Below, piece after piece: positions 36,501 to 49,400 of a stretch of DNA of 64,000 nt. Made by a program: the position numbers and the translations under genes. The notes beneath the pieces were generated by a model, which saw only the letters and a list, made by a program, of their open reading frames with translations, did no database searches and was not told the DNA's origin. Position 1 is the stretch's first letter. Each line of letters starts with the position of its first letter. The DNA is from Parasponia andersonii (lineage: Eukaryota; Streptophyta; Magnoliopsida; Rosales; Cannabaceae), in contig JXTB01000041.1 of the NCBI GenBank assembly GCA_002914805.1, positions 917,240 to 981,239 on the forward strand, given 5' to 3'.

Positions 36501-36809
36501 CCCCTATACCTCTCTCATCCGAACGGGTTCGAACCTTTCAGGTCTCGATTTTATTTGTAATTTCATAGGAGTCTCCTTCTTCCCAGTTCTGAGAACCCTA
36601 GGGTGCTCTTTGGCGACCATTCGGACAGGGATTCAATTTTAGGGTTTTCTTCTTCTTCATCTTCTTCTTCTTTTTTTTTGGTATTTTGCGAGCACGATTC
36701 GATTTTAGGGTTTCACTTGGTCTTTTCAGATCGGTAAAGGGTTTGCACCATTAGCAAGCTCTCCATTCTCCGATTCTGACCCGGTTTTTGAATTCCGATA
36801 AAATCACCG
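33593..36809. other. Divergent intergenic region between the coiled-coil gene and TAP46
   Basis: No supportable gene. Holds the leader and promoter of the coiled-coil gene on the left (about 33.6-34.3 kb) and of TAP46 on the right (36.1-36.8 kb). Microsatellites include (TA)n at 35080-35096 and (AAT)n at 35426-35453. Confidence 0.5.
36155..36713 (+). promoter_or_regulatory. Site II and telo-box motifs upstream of TAP46
   Basis: TGGGCC occurs at 36155-36160 and 36175-36180, and its complement (TGGCCCA) at 36217-36223. Two TTAGGGTTT telo-box words follow at 36639-36647 and 36705-36713 in the probable leader. Site II plus telo-box is known from plant ribosomal-protein and growth-related promoters bound by TCP-class factors. 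That they control TAP46 is inferred from position. Confidence 0.5.
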
Positions 36810-39618
36810 ATGGGTGAATGCATAATGGAGGAAATGCCTCTCTCGGCTCTCTTCGAGCAAGCTCGGAGGATACATCTGTTGGCCACAGAGTCAGGTGGAG
36901 CTGATCAGGTAAAGCTAATCTTGGTGCTATCTTGTCGATTCTTCTCTCTTACGGTTTTGGGTTTTTCTGGGTTTTGGATTGATGGCTCCTTTTGGTTCAG
37001 GAGGTGGTAAGGAAGGGTTGCGAGGCTCTTCGAAAGTGTGAAGAAATGATAAGCAAGCTTGGATTGTTCTCAGCTAATGAGACCAAAGATGATATCAGTA
37101 CCACTAATCTTAAATACCTTCTGGTAATTTTCTTAGCTTATGGTATCTTTAACTTAGAAACTTAGTGCGGTTTGTATCCATTACTGCTTTTATTCGCTTT
37201 TGTTGCAAGTTTGTTTTGTGGTGTAGTTTATGAAAAGGAAAGACATTTTTTTTCGTTGATTCTGGATATAATATTATAAGATACAGAAAAAGGGGGAAAT
37301 TGGGAAATTCGGTAAGAAATGTGATTTTTTTTTTTAAAAAAATTCCTTGCTCAATTAAAAACCTGCCTTTAGATACTTTACTGGAGCCTAATATAGTGGG
37401 TGTTGCGCTCTGCGGCTACTTGTTACATTCTCATTGTAGGTGCCGTTTTATCTAGGGGAGTTGACTGAAAAAGTTGAGGAAGATGACAGGATACAGATTC
37501 TTAAGACTTCGCAGGCAAAGTTGAAGGTGAATGTTGAATGTTGTTGACTTTCTGAATCATAATTGTAGTTACTCCTAAACATTACATCGAGGAATTTGGA
37601 CTGTTTTGTTTCTTCCCCCTGTTGTCAGAATACTTGTGTTCTTACTGTTTTGTTTGAAGTTTTGTGGTGTGCTACAATAATAACTTGAGAGGTGAATCGT
37701 TTTAGGAATTCATTTCATTTTGCGAGTCCATGGAGCTTTTGCCACAAGAGGAATTAGAAGCATTTACGCAAAAAGGTTCAGGTTCACTTGTTGATCGAAG
37801 GGCTAGAAAGGTGCTTCCTTTTCTCTCTTTTGAATGATAAAAAAGCTGAGATTTTAATACTTTGTGTTGTAGACTTCATCAATGAACATGCCTTGTCAGT
37901 ACTTCTATTTAACTATCTGTTCTACTAATTAAGGTTGGTATTAAAATAAACTGCTTATTCATCATTCTCTATCTAGATTGCTCGCTTCAAACGTCAAAAA
38001 GCTGCTGAATCAAAGTTGCTGGAAATTAAGGAGAGGAAAGAACGACGTGGACGCTCTAGTAGAGCAGCTGCCCTATCCACTCCTGTTGAGGTTGGTGAGG
38101 AAGATGTACTGGATGACGATGGAGAAGAAGAACGGGAGGTCAGCTGATTTCTCCTTGTGTTTGTCTAGTGTGCCGCTATCTTACCTTCCAATAACTGTTG
38201 TTCGTCATATATATATTTGACTATATCACATTTTTTTTCTTTGGATGTAGGCCTGGTTTACTACCATATCCTTGGCTATCTGTAAGGTTGGTTCACGTAG
38301 ATAATATTATCTTCCCAAATTCGGAACACTTTTTTCTTCCTGTAGATTTAGTATTTAAATTATTCCATCAATATTTATCTTAGTTTCTTTCTGTCATGCA
38401 ACCATGTTCAGACTTTGGATTTGGTGGAAATGCTAAAGACGGAGGAAGATATGCTATCAGCTATAAAAGAAAAACAATCAAAGGTACTAAGGATATGCTC
38501 AATCTAAGAATTCTAACAATGTTTGTTTTATTATCTCTAAAATTTCATTTTGTGACAAAAAGTTGAATCTAATCCTTATTTTTTGGTACATTTTTGGGCA
38601 TAATGAACTAGCATAGACAGTTTGGTTAGTGTTGGTCAAACATTTTAAATCATAAGCTTGCTTAGTGTTGGTCGATTAGCTTTTCAGTGGAAGATTATGT
38701 ATGCACATATGTTAGAAACTTATAGCAACATCTTCTTTTCCTTTTACTTTCCCTCCTTTTTCTCTTTTCCTTGTCGTAAACTTGTCTGAATTCTAGAATC
38801 CAATTTTCACTTGAGTAAAGCTTGTGTGAGGCCTTGTTGTTTGCTTAGTGACAGTTTGTAAAGTCTCACGTCTGAAAGCTTTTTATGTTGTTACGTACTT
38901 TAGGAGGGGAACAAAGAGTTCTTTCAAGATTTTCTTGATGATCGAACCAAGAAAGCTGAAGCCTGGCATCGCGATGCTGCAGTTCGATCACAGTACACTA
39001 AACCAGCACCGCCTATTACATGTGCCACCTTTGCACAAGATGTTCTAGAGGGAAGAGCTAAGATCTCACAAGCACATGAACACAAACACCAACCAATGAT
39101 ATTTGGACCACGGAGTCTTGTGGGTGGAAGCTTTACAAGTGAAAGGGAAAGGATGGCAGCACAGGTTTTCCAACCTGGTTACAGGTAAATTTGTGTGGCG
39201 TGATTAATACAACATTTAACATGTAAAGATGCAAATGGACAAACATATCATGTGCTGTCATGTTATCTATCTAGGATTTTGAAAATGTGTTGATTTGAAG
39301 CATTAGTGTTCTGCTTTTAGGTTTATGTCTATTTTAGACATCTAACTTGGTGTTGTTAATAGGTTGCCAACCATGAGCATAGAGGAGGCTGGTTTAAAGG
39401 AGATGCAGATGATGAACAAATGGCAAGAGAGGAATGCTAAACTCATGGAAGAAGCCAATTCTTCATGGTACAAGGACAATAAGATTTCTGGGCCGAGAAA
39501 AGAGGACGATGAAGATGATGATGATGATGCGGCCCAAGACAAGGCAAGGGCATGGGATGACTGGAAGGACGATAATCCCCGGGGCGCAGGCAACAAGAAA
39601 CTCACCCCGTGTGGGTAA
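36810..39618 (+). CDS. TAP46: PP2A regulatory subunit TAP46 (TAP42/alpha4 family)
   Basis: TAP46 binds PP2A-type catalytic subunits and acts downstream of TOR in nutrient and translation control, in the cytosol and nucleus. Nine exons give 406 residues, matching the family length: 36810-36908, 37001-37123, 37440-37526, 37706-37810, 37977-38138, 38251-38286, 38412-38483, 38904-39184 and 39363-39618. All introns are GT-AG and frames join cleanly. Visible family blocks are LSALFEQARRIHLLA at the N-terminus, VPFYLGELTEKV (75-86), RRARKIARFKRQK (134-146, the basic region near the PP2Ac-binding surface), EFFQDFLDDRTKKAEAWHRD in exon 8, and a C-terminal tail with an acidic run and DKARAWDDWKDDNPRG. 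The start at MGECIMEEMPL is the first ATG of the exon. No defects seen. Confidence 0.95.
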
Positions 39619-41012
39619 AATGGGGCACAAGAATTATTTCAATCTGTTACTTTGGGGAGTTAACTTACTTTAAGGAACTATTTTAATTTTTCCTAATTCC
39701 TTTGTGGTAATGAGTAAATGTCAATTTTGTAGTTGTGTGGGTTCTTTATATTCAACTATGTAAAATAATTAATGCCTACATGTTGATTAGAATAAATAGA
39801 TTACATAATGCAATCTATGGTCGACGTCTTCAATTCCAGGTTATGCAACTTTGGGTCGCTATCGAGTTCTTGATTAGAGAAATTACTTTGAGGAATGGAT
39901 TATATTTTAGATCTCGTTTGTAATTGGGACTTGAATGGTGGATGTACCTCTCGAGCCCGTCTTATTAAGATCGGTAAATTGTGGAAAACGATATGATGAG
40001 TTCTCTGATATCCACTGGATCTCACTTGCAAGTAAATCTATTTTGCCGTACACGATTTCTGATCTCCTCGCTATCTGCATTGTCAATCTTAAATCTGCCA
40101 AATAATTAGGGTCTTCCCAATGAGCCACAATAAGTCAACAGCATTCATGAACTGCTTTGATGGTTAATCAAGTCTCTCCTCAATTTGTCAATTTATCACC
40201 ATCACCACCACCACCACAAGCAGTTCCTAAAGTGGATAACGTGTTCATTTCTTCCTAAGGTTGATGCATTTATACGTATTCATTTATTTAAAATAATTGT
40301 AATAACTTGTACACATATAATAGGGAAAGGAATCCATGGAGGAAACTTAACGAAAGTCGTAAAACTAATTGAACGTATTCAAGACAATAATACATATCAT
40401 TATCAGAGTTATGGTCCATGGATGAGTGGCGAGTAAGTTCCATGTGTCTGTTTTTATCATCAAATGGGTACTAACCATTGTAACTAAAAGATATTAAAGT
40501 CTATTTGGTAATCATCTTTGTTAGTAAGGTTAGAAAAGAGAAGAAAAAGATTCCAAATACTCTAGTAAGGAGCATAAAAATCTAGTCGATGAAAACCAGC
40601 AGTACCAAATAATACAGCCAGGGGCCAAGAGAAGATGAAGTAACTACAACATGAAGCAGCAGTGTACCACGAACCAAAATACAACATCATCAACTAAAAC
40701 AATCTAGGGAGAAGAATATCAACGTCTGTATTGGCAATATCCTTGATGTAGACAACTTTGTTCATTAAAAAGACAGCGCTGCAGGCTTATTAATTGACCG
40801 TGAAATAAGAGCTATATACTACTTATTTCATGACACCAAGGAAGGTACAAATGGATACAAATTCAACAATCCATCAACATCGCTTACTTACACATATGTT
40901 GGAGTCTTCTGTTGTGTAATTGTTGACCAAATTAAGAGCTAAGCACTCATCAATAAACTTCTCCCACGAACAAATCAAAGACGTTGGATTCCAACCAGTC
41001 AAGACCCTCAAT
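39619..41012. other. Convergent 3' region between TAP46 and the phytolongin gene
   Basis: No gene. A (CAC)n-like run at 40198-40217 gives a spurious His-rich ORF. The ORF on the minus strand at 40874-41269 is an out-of-frame shadow of the phytolongin gene. Confidence 0.5.
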
Positions 41013-41795
41013 TCAGCTATCAATGCATTTGAACCCTCTACAAGCCCACAGCCAAATCCCAAACAGAACTGCACAAACAAACAAATCCAGCAATAATACC
41101 ACCCAAACATGCTTTCTCCATACCTGTTTCGCCTTTTGCCGATCACCCGTATAAGGAGAGACACTCTTTTGCATCGTCGAGGTGAACTCTCTGTTAGACA
41201 CACCATTAACATCATCATACGCATCCACAGAATTCTCCGCAGTAGTCGAATCTTTTCCGGAATCTCCATTGGACTCCCCTGACAACCTCTTCTTCTTCTT
41301 CAAACCCTTTACGGGTTTCACCCCGAGCAGTGGCGTAAACCCGAAACTCTGCCCTCCTCTGGACGAATCCAAGCTGAGATTTTGGCTAACACTCGATAAA
41401 CTAGAAGTCGAATCCACCAACCCCATATCCAACCCAACACTTTCCTTCAAAATCGAATCGAATTCGGCTTGAAAGCAATGCGAGTTAAGATTTTCAGACC
41501 CTCGCTTCGATCCACCACCCTCTTCGAAACCGGCTTTAACCCGGTTCAAGAACCAAAGCCCCTCCGATTGGTCGAGCTCTTCGTCGAAAATGGCGAAATA
41601 GACAAAAGGGTCATCGATCAAGAAGGTGTAGGTCCTTTTCCTGACGGTATGGGAGAACATGGAGTGGTAAGGTGGGGTTCTCTGGATGCATTGACGAGCC
41701 AAGTCCTCGAGTTGGGGCTCTTTGGTGAATTCGGCTAGGATTGTGGTGTCTCTGGCAATGCAAGCGTAGTAAATGAGATCTGGATTCGAAACCAT
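41013..41795 (-). CDS. PHYL2: Phytolongin (Phyl2-type longin protein)
   Basis: A single-exon protein of 260 residues beginning MVSNPDLIYYACIARDTTIL. Phytolongins are plant R-SNARE relatives that keep the longin domain and C-terminal anchor but have lost the SNARE motif; they sit on secretory-pathway membranes. The longin domain covers about residues 1-105, with TPPYHSMFSHTVRKRTYTFL and DPFVYFAIFDEEL. A polar, Ser-rich middle follows, containing LGVKPVKGLKKKKR. A C-terminal transmembrane segment, VWVVLLLDLFVCAVLFGIWL, is followed by a short tail. An upstream in-frame ATG at 41828 would add 11 residues; the MVSNPDLIYY start was preferred because it matches family N-termini. Faces TAP46 tail to tail. 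Confidence 0.9.
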   Translation of the reverse strand: MVSNPDLIYYACIARDTTILAEFTKEPQLEDLARQCIQRTPPYHSMFSHTVRKRTYTFLIDDPFVYFAIFDEELDQSEGLWFLNRVKAGFEEGGGSKRGSENLNSHCFQAEFDSILKESVGLDMGLVDSTSSLSSVSQNLSLDSSRGGQSFGFTPLLGVKPVKGLKKKKRLSGESNGDSGKDSTTAENSVDAYDDVNGVSNREFTSTMQKSVSPYTGDRQKAKQVWRKHVWVVLLLDLFVCAVLFGIWLWACRGFKCIDS

Positions 41796-43487
41796 TGATG
41801 CAAAAATCAGAGGAGAAATCGAAGTCAAAAGAATTGAAGCTCGATGTTGAAAAAATTTAATAAGCTGGAATCAATATCTACAACACCCCCCATATAAAAT
41901 CATCCAAATACTTCCGAATCAATATGAAATCAAAGCCTGAATTTGAATCTCACATCGATTCCTCTAAATTATCTCTTTCTCAGAATCTTTTGCTCTCTCT
42001 CTCTCTCTCTCTCTAGATTTTGCTTCTCCTCGATTCACTCTGTTCTGTTTGATTTGTTATGTCTTAGGGTTTGAAATGGTGAGAAAGATTTGTTAAGAGG
42101 AGTTTTTAAAGAGCCGGATTTGTTGGGACGACAAAGGTAAAAAGAAATGAAAATGAATATGAATAGCCCTATTGGGGAAAACTTATTTGGAAAATGCCTC
42201 TATATTCGCATGTTTATGATTCTATCCCAATTCCCATGAATAAATAATCATTTAGGACATTGTGACGTTTTCATTCTGTTGAGAGAAACCGTCCTCTCTC
42301 CCAACTCAATTAGATGTAAAAAGCTTTAAGAATGTTTTGAATTGGATTTGTAGTGTAATAATACTATATTTTTTTAGTTTTAGTTATACAAATGAAAATG
42401 AATATGAATAATGATATAAGAAAAGTCGAATACACATTTTATATTTGAGGAAGGATGTGTAATGTTAATATGTTATATTATGTCTCGTTTTATTTAATTA
42501 TTTTATTCCCTTTTTTTTTCGAAAGGAATAAAAGGATTATTTTATTCCTTTCAAGGGAGAGACTACTTGCTTGCCACTTGGGAGGATGGTGCATTGTTGG
42601 TAATGCAGGCCTTATCATTGGATCCGGAAATGCCTGTATGACTGCCATGTGCCTCTACAACTTCTTTCTTCTTTCTTAAAAAATTAATGGTAGACAGTAA
42701 TTCATTATTTTTAATCTATTTTCTCAAGAAATACTTCATTATTTTTCTTTGTTCTTTAAGAATATGCGTTTTATATATTTTTATTTGGTCCTCCTCGTCC
42801 TTAGCATGTCTGATATTCAAAATATTTTATTCAATACGGACAATCATGATTCATGAAACCCATAAATATTTTGAAATGTTGGAGTTTTTTAGCAGTGTCG
42901 GTTGTGATTGCCAATGCTTAAACAAACCTCAATTATTGAAGGTTTTCTTTTTCGGTTTGAATTATATCTTCAGCTAACGATGTATCTTATTTCTCCTTCA
43001 GAAAGGGTTAAGGAAGCTAAGGTAGGTGCTAACTTTGCTTCCAAACCAAAACTAACTTAAAGAATATTAGAACCGTGTCTGCCTTTGTCAATACCAAATT
43101 CATGGTTCTTGCAAAACGAATGTTCTTTTCTTCTCTTTGCAAGAGATCTTTATATGTGGTTTAACGTTTAAAAATCCAGCTAGCTAGTAACATTGTCTAG
43201 ACCAAAAATATAAGCATTTCCATTTTCCAATCAATGTAAAATCATTTTTCACCAGACCAGCTCATAGTTGTAAAATTTTAATTGCATAATGAGTATATAT
43301 ACTGTCACTCATCAGAAAAAAAAAAAAAAAGAGAATAAAATTATGGTTGACAACAACTCAATTACCTTAAAACCAACGGTATAATTTTCTCTGTATTATG
43401 CAGCAGCCGGATTGATAGTCGCCCGTTTAAATAGTAGACAAAATCATTGAACTATTGTGAGACCATTTTTTCATATTGTCTTGTGAC
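41796..43487. other. Intergenic between the phytolongin and starch synthase genes
   Basis: The phytolongin leader includes a (CT)n tract at 41994-42013. No other gene; the small ORFs at 42.4-43.0 kb lack family features. Confidence 0.5.
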
Positions 43488-46400
43488 TCAGCTGACATAA
43501 GGTGGATCAACAAAGGCCCATTCAAAGACCTGCTCATATTGAATTGCAGCAGTTTCCCATGTGAAGTCCTTTTGCATGCCTCTTTTTATCAATCCCTTCC
43601 AAGAAGACTTGTGTTCTCTAAATGTCCGGATAGCAACTCTTAGTGCCTGTCAATGATTAACCAATGAGTCACATTTTCCCTCAACAATATCATTGTCAAA
43701 GTGAATTAACGTTTCTATATACGAGAAAAGACAGAGAGTGTTAGCAAACATTAAGGTCCAAGAACGGGGAAAAAGTGGTGAGATACAATGTTAATAGGTA
43801 AAAATGAACATAATGAAACAACATACCGACAACATAACATCTTTTGATAGCGGAGAGAAAGTCCATCTGCGAATACAATTTAGTCAGGTTGTGAGTAGGA
43901 ATCCAACGAGCTCAAGTTATTCGTAGAAAAGTTCATGCATCCTAAGATTTTTGCATTTCACGTTCTTCTCATTTACTCCAATATTCCACACTTGTATCTG
44001 TCATCCCAACTTAGCAAACATATGTCATATAATCACATTTAACTATTTAAGGGATTCTCTGCAATTTTGTAAAATGTTAAACTCTGTCTCTTAAAGGCTT
44101 CTGCAGCATATGTGTAGCATCAGAACTAGACTCACAACACAGGTTTACTGCTAGAGCCACATTAAATTTAGTAACTCCACTCAATTTAATGACGCATAAA
44201 AATTATCAAGTTTTCTGATTGGTGAAGTTAAGACAAATTCATCCAGGATAAGAATTCAAGGATAACTATGTACCCTGTGCCTTCTCCATGGCCTTCTCGA
44301 GCATAAGGATTGAAGTTCTCTACAGTATCCTGAAAACAGAAAGAACAGTGTGTCTGAAGAAAACAACCATATCAACAAACAGCTTAGTTGAATTCTTGAA
44401 TGTTTATAAACTTACTCTAAGGCCTCCAGTACCATGAACCACGGGAACAGTTCCATATCTCATTGCATACAATTGATTCAAACCACAGGGCTCAAATCTT
44501 GAAGGCATCAGCAGTATGTCACAGCTGGGAAATCAGAATGAGAATTAGCCAGTGTCATTCTAAACAGTAAACTAAAGAGTAATATCCCAAACTTTAAATA
44601 CCAAGTGATATAGCATACACTTGGTAAAAGTAATAATAATATGGCGAGCAAGTTATTATTTCTCAATTTGTGAATGTCATCAACATCTATTATAGGAAAA
44701 GTTGCATTTCAACAACTGAAAGATAACAATTTATTTGCCACACATCACATTATGCATAAAAAAAATTTCTCGGACCACCTAATATTACAGAGAACAGAAA
44801 TTCAAATTACCCTGCTGTTATCCTATGAGAAATCGGGACATTAAATCCAACCCAACCCCGAAATTTCTCTTTATAAGCTGATTCCGTTGCCCTCATCCAA
44901 TCTTCATACTGTGGGTCCCCGGAACCCAGCATAACCTGAAACATGCTAGATGACTTCAGCTGTATGAAGGAGAATTGCCAAATTAACTGTACACTCTAGC
45001 AAAGGGATTTGGATATACAGACTACCAGTTGGTCTTAACAGTCCCAGTAAACTTGAGATTTAATTTTGTGAAAAAAAATACGTCATACACCTGACTTAAC
45101 TACTGAGGATCAGGAAGTTTTATGCTCCTATGTATACTTTAGTGACAACAATTTGTGACAGAAGTCCACTGACTTTCGTCATTTCTTATGGAATAGTATC
45201 TGTGGACCGCGGATATACATGGATGGAAATAACAAAAGTAGACAGTGTCATTGAAATAGAAACTCCAGTAGACATAAAGATAGTTATTCTCCAAAGAAAT
45301 TTGAAATAAAAATGGCAAACCCTGTTTCCATTCCCAAAGGAACCAAAAAAAAAATAAAAAGGAAAAAGAAGAACTTACGAATTGTACATCATCCTGCAAA
45401 ATCTCCGGAATAGCCTGCTGAATCAGGTCAATACCTTTCTGGTAATCTAATCGCCCGACGAATCCAATCTACACAGTTCAAGATCATATGAATAATAGGA
45501 TACAACCACAATTGCTACCACTCCTGGTTTTAGTACACATTAACATCTTACCAATGGACAATCAGGCCTAGCAGATAGACCTAACTCCTTCTGCAAAGCA
45601 ATCTTGCATTGAACCTGCATTTTGCTAACAAGAGGTGTAAAATTACTGTTTTGCACCAATACTAGATTCTACCAGATAATAGAATATTACTACCTTTCCA
45701 GAAAGATCCTCGGCAGAATAATGGACAGCAATGTGGCGATCTGAAGATGGATCCCAGTCAACATCATCAATTCCATTTGTGATTCCTATTCATTACACAA
45801 AAAAGAAAAGTGCCATCATCATGACATTCATAAACATGAGTCATCCCTGTAAGCATGCCAAACTGCCCACTAGTTTACAACTTAGGCTCACAAAGTTTAA
45901 GAAATATACCATTCAGAACACTCTTTCGGCTGCTTAACAGCTCCTGTAGACCATAGCCACCTTCAACAGTAGTGATCTCCCAGGAATATCCCTGTATTAG
46001 AAGGAAATATTAAAAGATCTGAGAATATAGAAGTGTTAAATACCAGGTACCTGTCTATAGAAACAATAGTCAACAACACTTTTAAAGCGTCGACTGTCAT
46101 TAGATGAAGAGTCATTAGCCATCTATAACTTTTTAGCTACTAGACCATCTCCCAATGGAATCCATAAAATATATGTTTCTTGTTCTTACAGTCAATGTTC
46201 TAAAATCAGATTATTAATCATACATATTTCTTGCTATAAATAATATAACATCTTTGGAAAGGAATAAAAAGAAGAGAAACCTGGCTAACTGTCAGTATCC
46301 GATCAGCTGTCACGACTGCACCCTTCAGAATGTTGACAGCTTCGCCAGTGTCAAGAGCATGGGTCCTTGCCCATGTTGGGAACACCCATCCTAATGCTCC

Positions 46401-49400
46401 GTACCACTCTGAAGGTAGTCCCAAATTCTTGTATGTTGCTGCAGGTTCCACCCCCTAATGGAAGCAAAAGTTACAAAAAGATTGGAAAAACAAGTGAAGG
46501 AAACCTTATTCAATAAAAGGATCTGTGTTTGCACAATTCATATGAAAGCAGCTTCAATATGCATTGACCCAGCCACTGCTCCAACAGTGCTTTCATGAAT
46601 GATAATCTAGCTTCAAAATTCACTAAACGTTCAGACCTCACATTCTGCTTTTCTTTTCGGTAAAATTATAGAATTAGTCAATGGGGTGATCATATTGTTG
46701 CAGGAACAAAAATCTTTACAGGGGCACAGTCAAACAAATATACTATACAGAGGTTGTAGTTTCCCTTCCTGCGAGGCTGTGGCTAACAGTTGGTCTCACT
46801 ATTCCAGCAGCTAGGTCTTTCTTTAATAACATTATACCAATGACTCAGTCACCAAATGAACCATCTCCCCACTCTTCCCTGGTTTAGATGCCTCAGAGTT
46901 TATCACAGACTAACAATGGGGCAAAAGCATGTCATGTTCTGACATTTTACGTGTTTTTAGATTAAAGGAAACATAAGAAGAAACAATCCACCTGATGTGC
47001 AAGGTTATGAATTACAAGAATACTCCGGGCGTCCTTGTAAACTCCATATGGACGATATTTTGCTGCCAAGAGCCTGAACAGAGGACATAAAATGGTCAAT
47101 GTTCCACCAAAAGCAAACTTTAACAAGGAGTCCAAAATGAAACTTAAAAGTAGCAGGAAAAAAAGTACCACCTGAATTACATTGCTACCAAATTAAAAAC
47201 ACACATTGCATTAAGAAAAAGAAGCATAATAAGGCTATCCAAACCATAAGAAAAAGGCAGGTTATCATTTAACTGACTGTTAGTTCTAAACATGCCATAA
47301 GCTGAGTGACAGAGTTCAGAGACCGACATAAAATTGTAGACTAAGAAACCCAAAAACAGAACCCGGGTTTTTTTTAGGAAATAAATAAAAGACAGAAAAG
47401 GGAAAAGGATAATTATTGAACAAATAAGCCTTATGTATCCAGAAATATTAGCAATGATACATCCACCGGCCCTATCCCCGCATGCCAGTTACTAACAATG
47501 AACTCACCATATGTGAACCCAAAGAAGAACACGAATAATATCTAATGCAAACTATATAGCAATTTCATGAGTAATAATAACATACACTGGAACAAGTCCT
47601 GCATGCCAGTCATTGACGAGGAAAAGACATTTCTCCCCATAGGTGAAACCTCCTAATGGAAGCACCAATGGGGCTTCACATGCTGCATGGCAAAGTAAAG
47701 TGAACCGAAACTGTAAAACCAAATGAGAATACAACTCATTATTATTGGTCAACAAAATAGTAAGCTACTTCACTATGCTATCCCTACGAAACTACAACTT
47801 GAAAAATAACATACCTGGTTATCACCAAAAGCACCATAAATATCTCCATAAGGATTTCCTGGTCTATGGTATGCTGGATGGTCCACAAACACCTGAAGCA
47901 AGGAAGGAAAGATCTCATCATGATAAACTGGTCTCAGTTGAAAAGGGTTGCTAAATAACAATTCAGACACATATGAAAGTAATAAGCCAATCCCTTATTA
48001 GAAGCCTGCAGGGTTCTTACCCAGTCAACACCTTCCCTATACTCATGGAAGAAGGCAACGTCTTGTACTCCTCCAAAGCAATGTACCTTGATGCAAGAAC
48101 CTGCATCGACAGCTCCAGCAAAGTTCTTGTCTGCAGTGGAACCATTAAGATATCTAGGAGAGACAACCATGACACGGTGACCACGGGAAGCTAATACGAT
48201 AGGCAAGGAGCCACAAACATCTCCTAAACCACCCGTCTTTGAATAAGGTGCTGCTTCAGCAGTAACAAAGACGACATTGTAGGTTGCTCTGGTCTGTGGT
48301 GTCTCCTCTCCACCTATGTCCTCAGTTTCTCTTACTTCATCAATAACTGCATCTTCATGGGAGTCACTGAGTTCAATCTCACCTGCAGTCAAGTTAGCAA
48401 AATTGCAGTCAATCACCGAAGAGCTTCATAAAACACATCAAAGAGCATTTCAAAAGTTTAGTACAAATGCAGGACTTGAGGGCTCTCCACCATATGTTAG
48501 CATGGTCAGGAAATTTTAACTTTATATGGCAGTACGTATTTCTCAAATGCATATTGTACCATAGTACCTAGTAGCCACAATAATGAGTAATTCATGTTAC
48601 AAGTAATGTGGTCCAGATATTGGACCATGTATCAATAATTACGTTGCAACAACTTATACCGTTCTAAAAGCTATACAGTCCAAGTGTGCCAAAAAAATTA
48701 AAAAAAAAAAAAAAAGCTATACAGTCCAAGGTGGAGACCACATAGAATACCAAGATAGTCTCTTCCATATTAACTTTTGCTAATCCAGTGACAATATTCC
48801 ACGGGAAATCCCCGCATGACGTGTGGCCGTAATACTCAAATCTGAACGATAAAAGAAAAACAAAATGGTTTTTAATGATTTATTAATATGGGTCTCTGTT
48901 ACAGTAAAGTCCATTGACTCACAAGCATATTAAAATGAGTTTTTGAAAAGAAAATGAGTTGACATTTCTTCCTGGTATATAAATACACCACATACCACGT
49001 TATCACTTTAATCTTTATAATGTCAAGTTGACCAAAGTTTCCATGCCATTTAATACTTTGCATTGTTTGGATCAAATTCCACATTATTAACTTTCCTCCG
49101 AAAATTTATTCGGGAATCGGCGAGCGATCCCAAAGTTCTTTTTTTTTTTTTTTTTTTTTATTTGGTAAAAGGTTGGAAGAGGAGTAGTGTTGGTGTTTGT
49201 TGTGGTCGATTTTCGCTTTTTTTTCTTTTCTCCGAAAATTTATTCGGGAATCGGCGAGCGATCCCAAAGTTCTTTTTTTTTTTTTTTTTTTTTTGGCAAT
49301 ACATCAAATCATAGTCATAGACCGAAATAAATCAAGCCTTGATCGGACAACTCAATCAAGAATAACTAAATAGAATATTAAATAACCAATAAATACGTAA

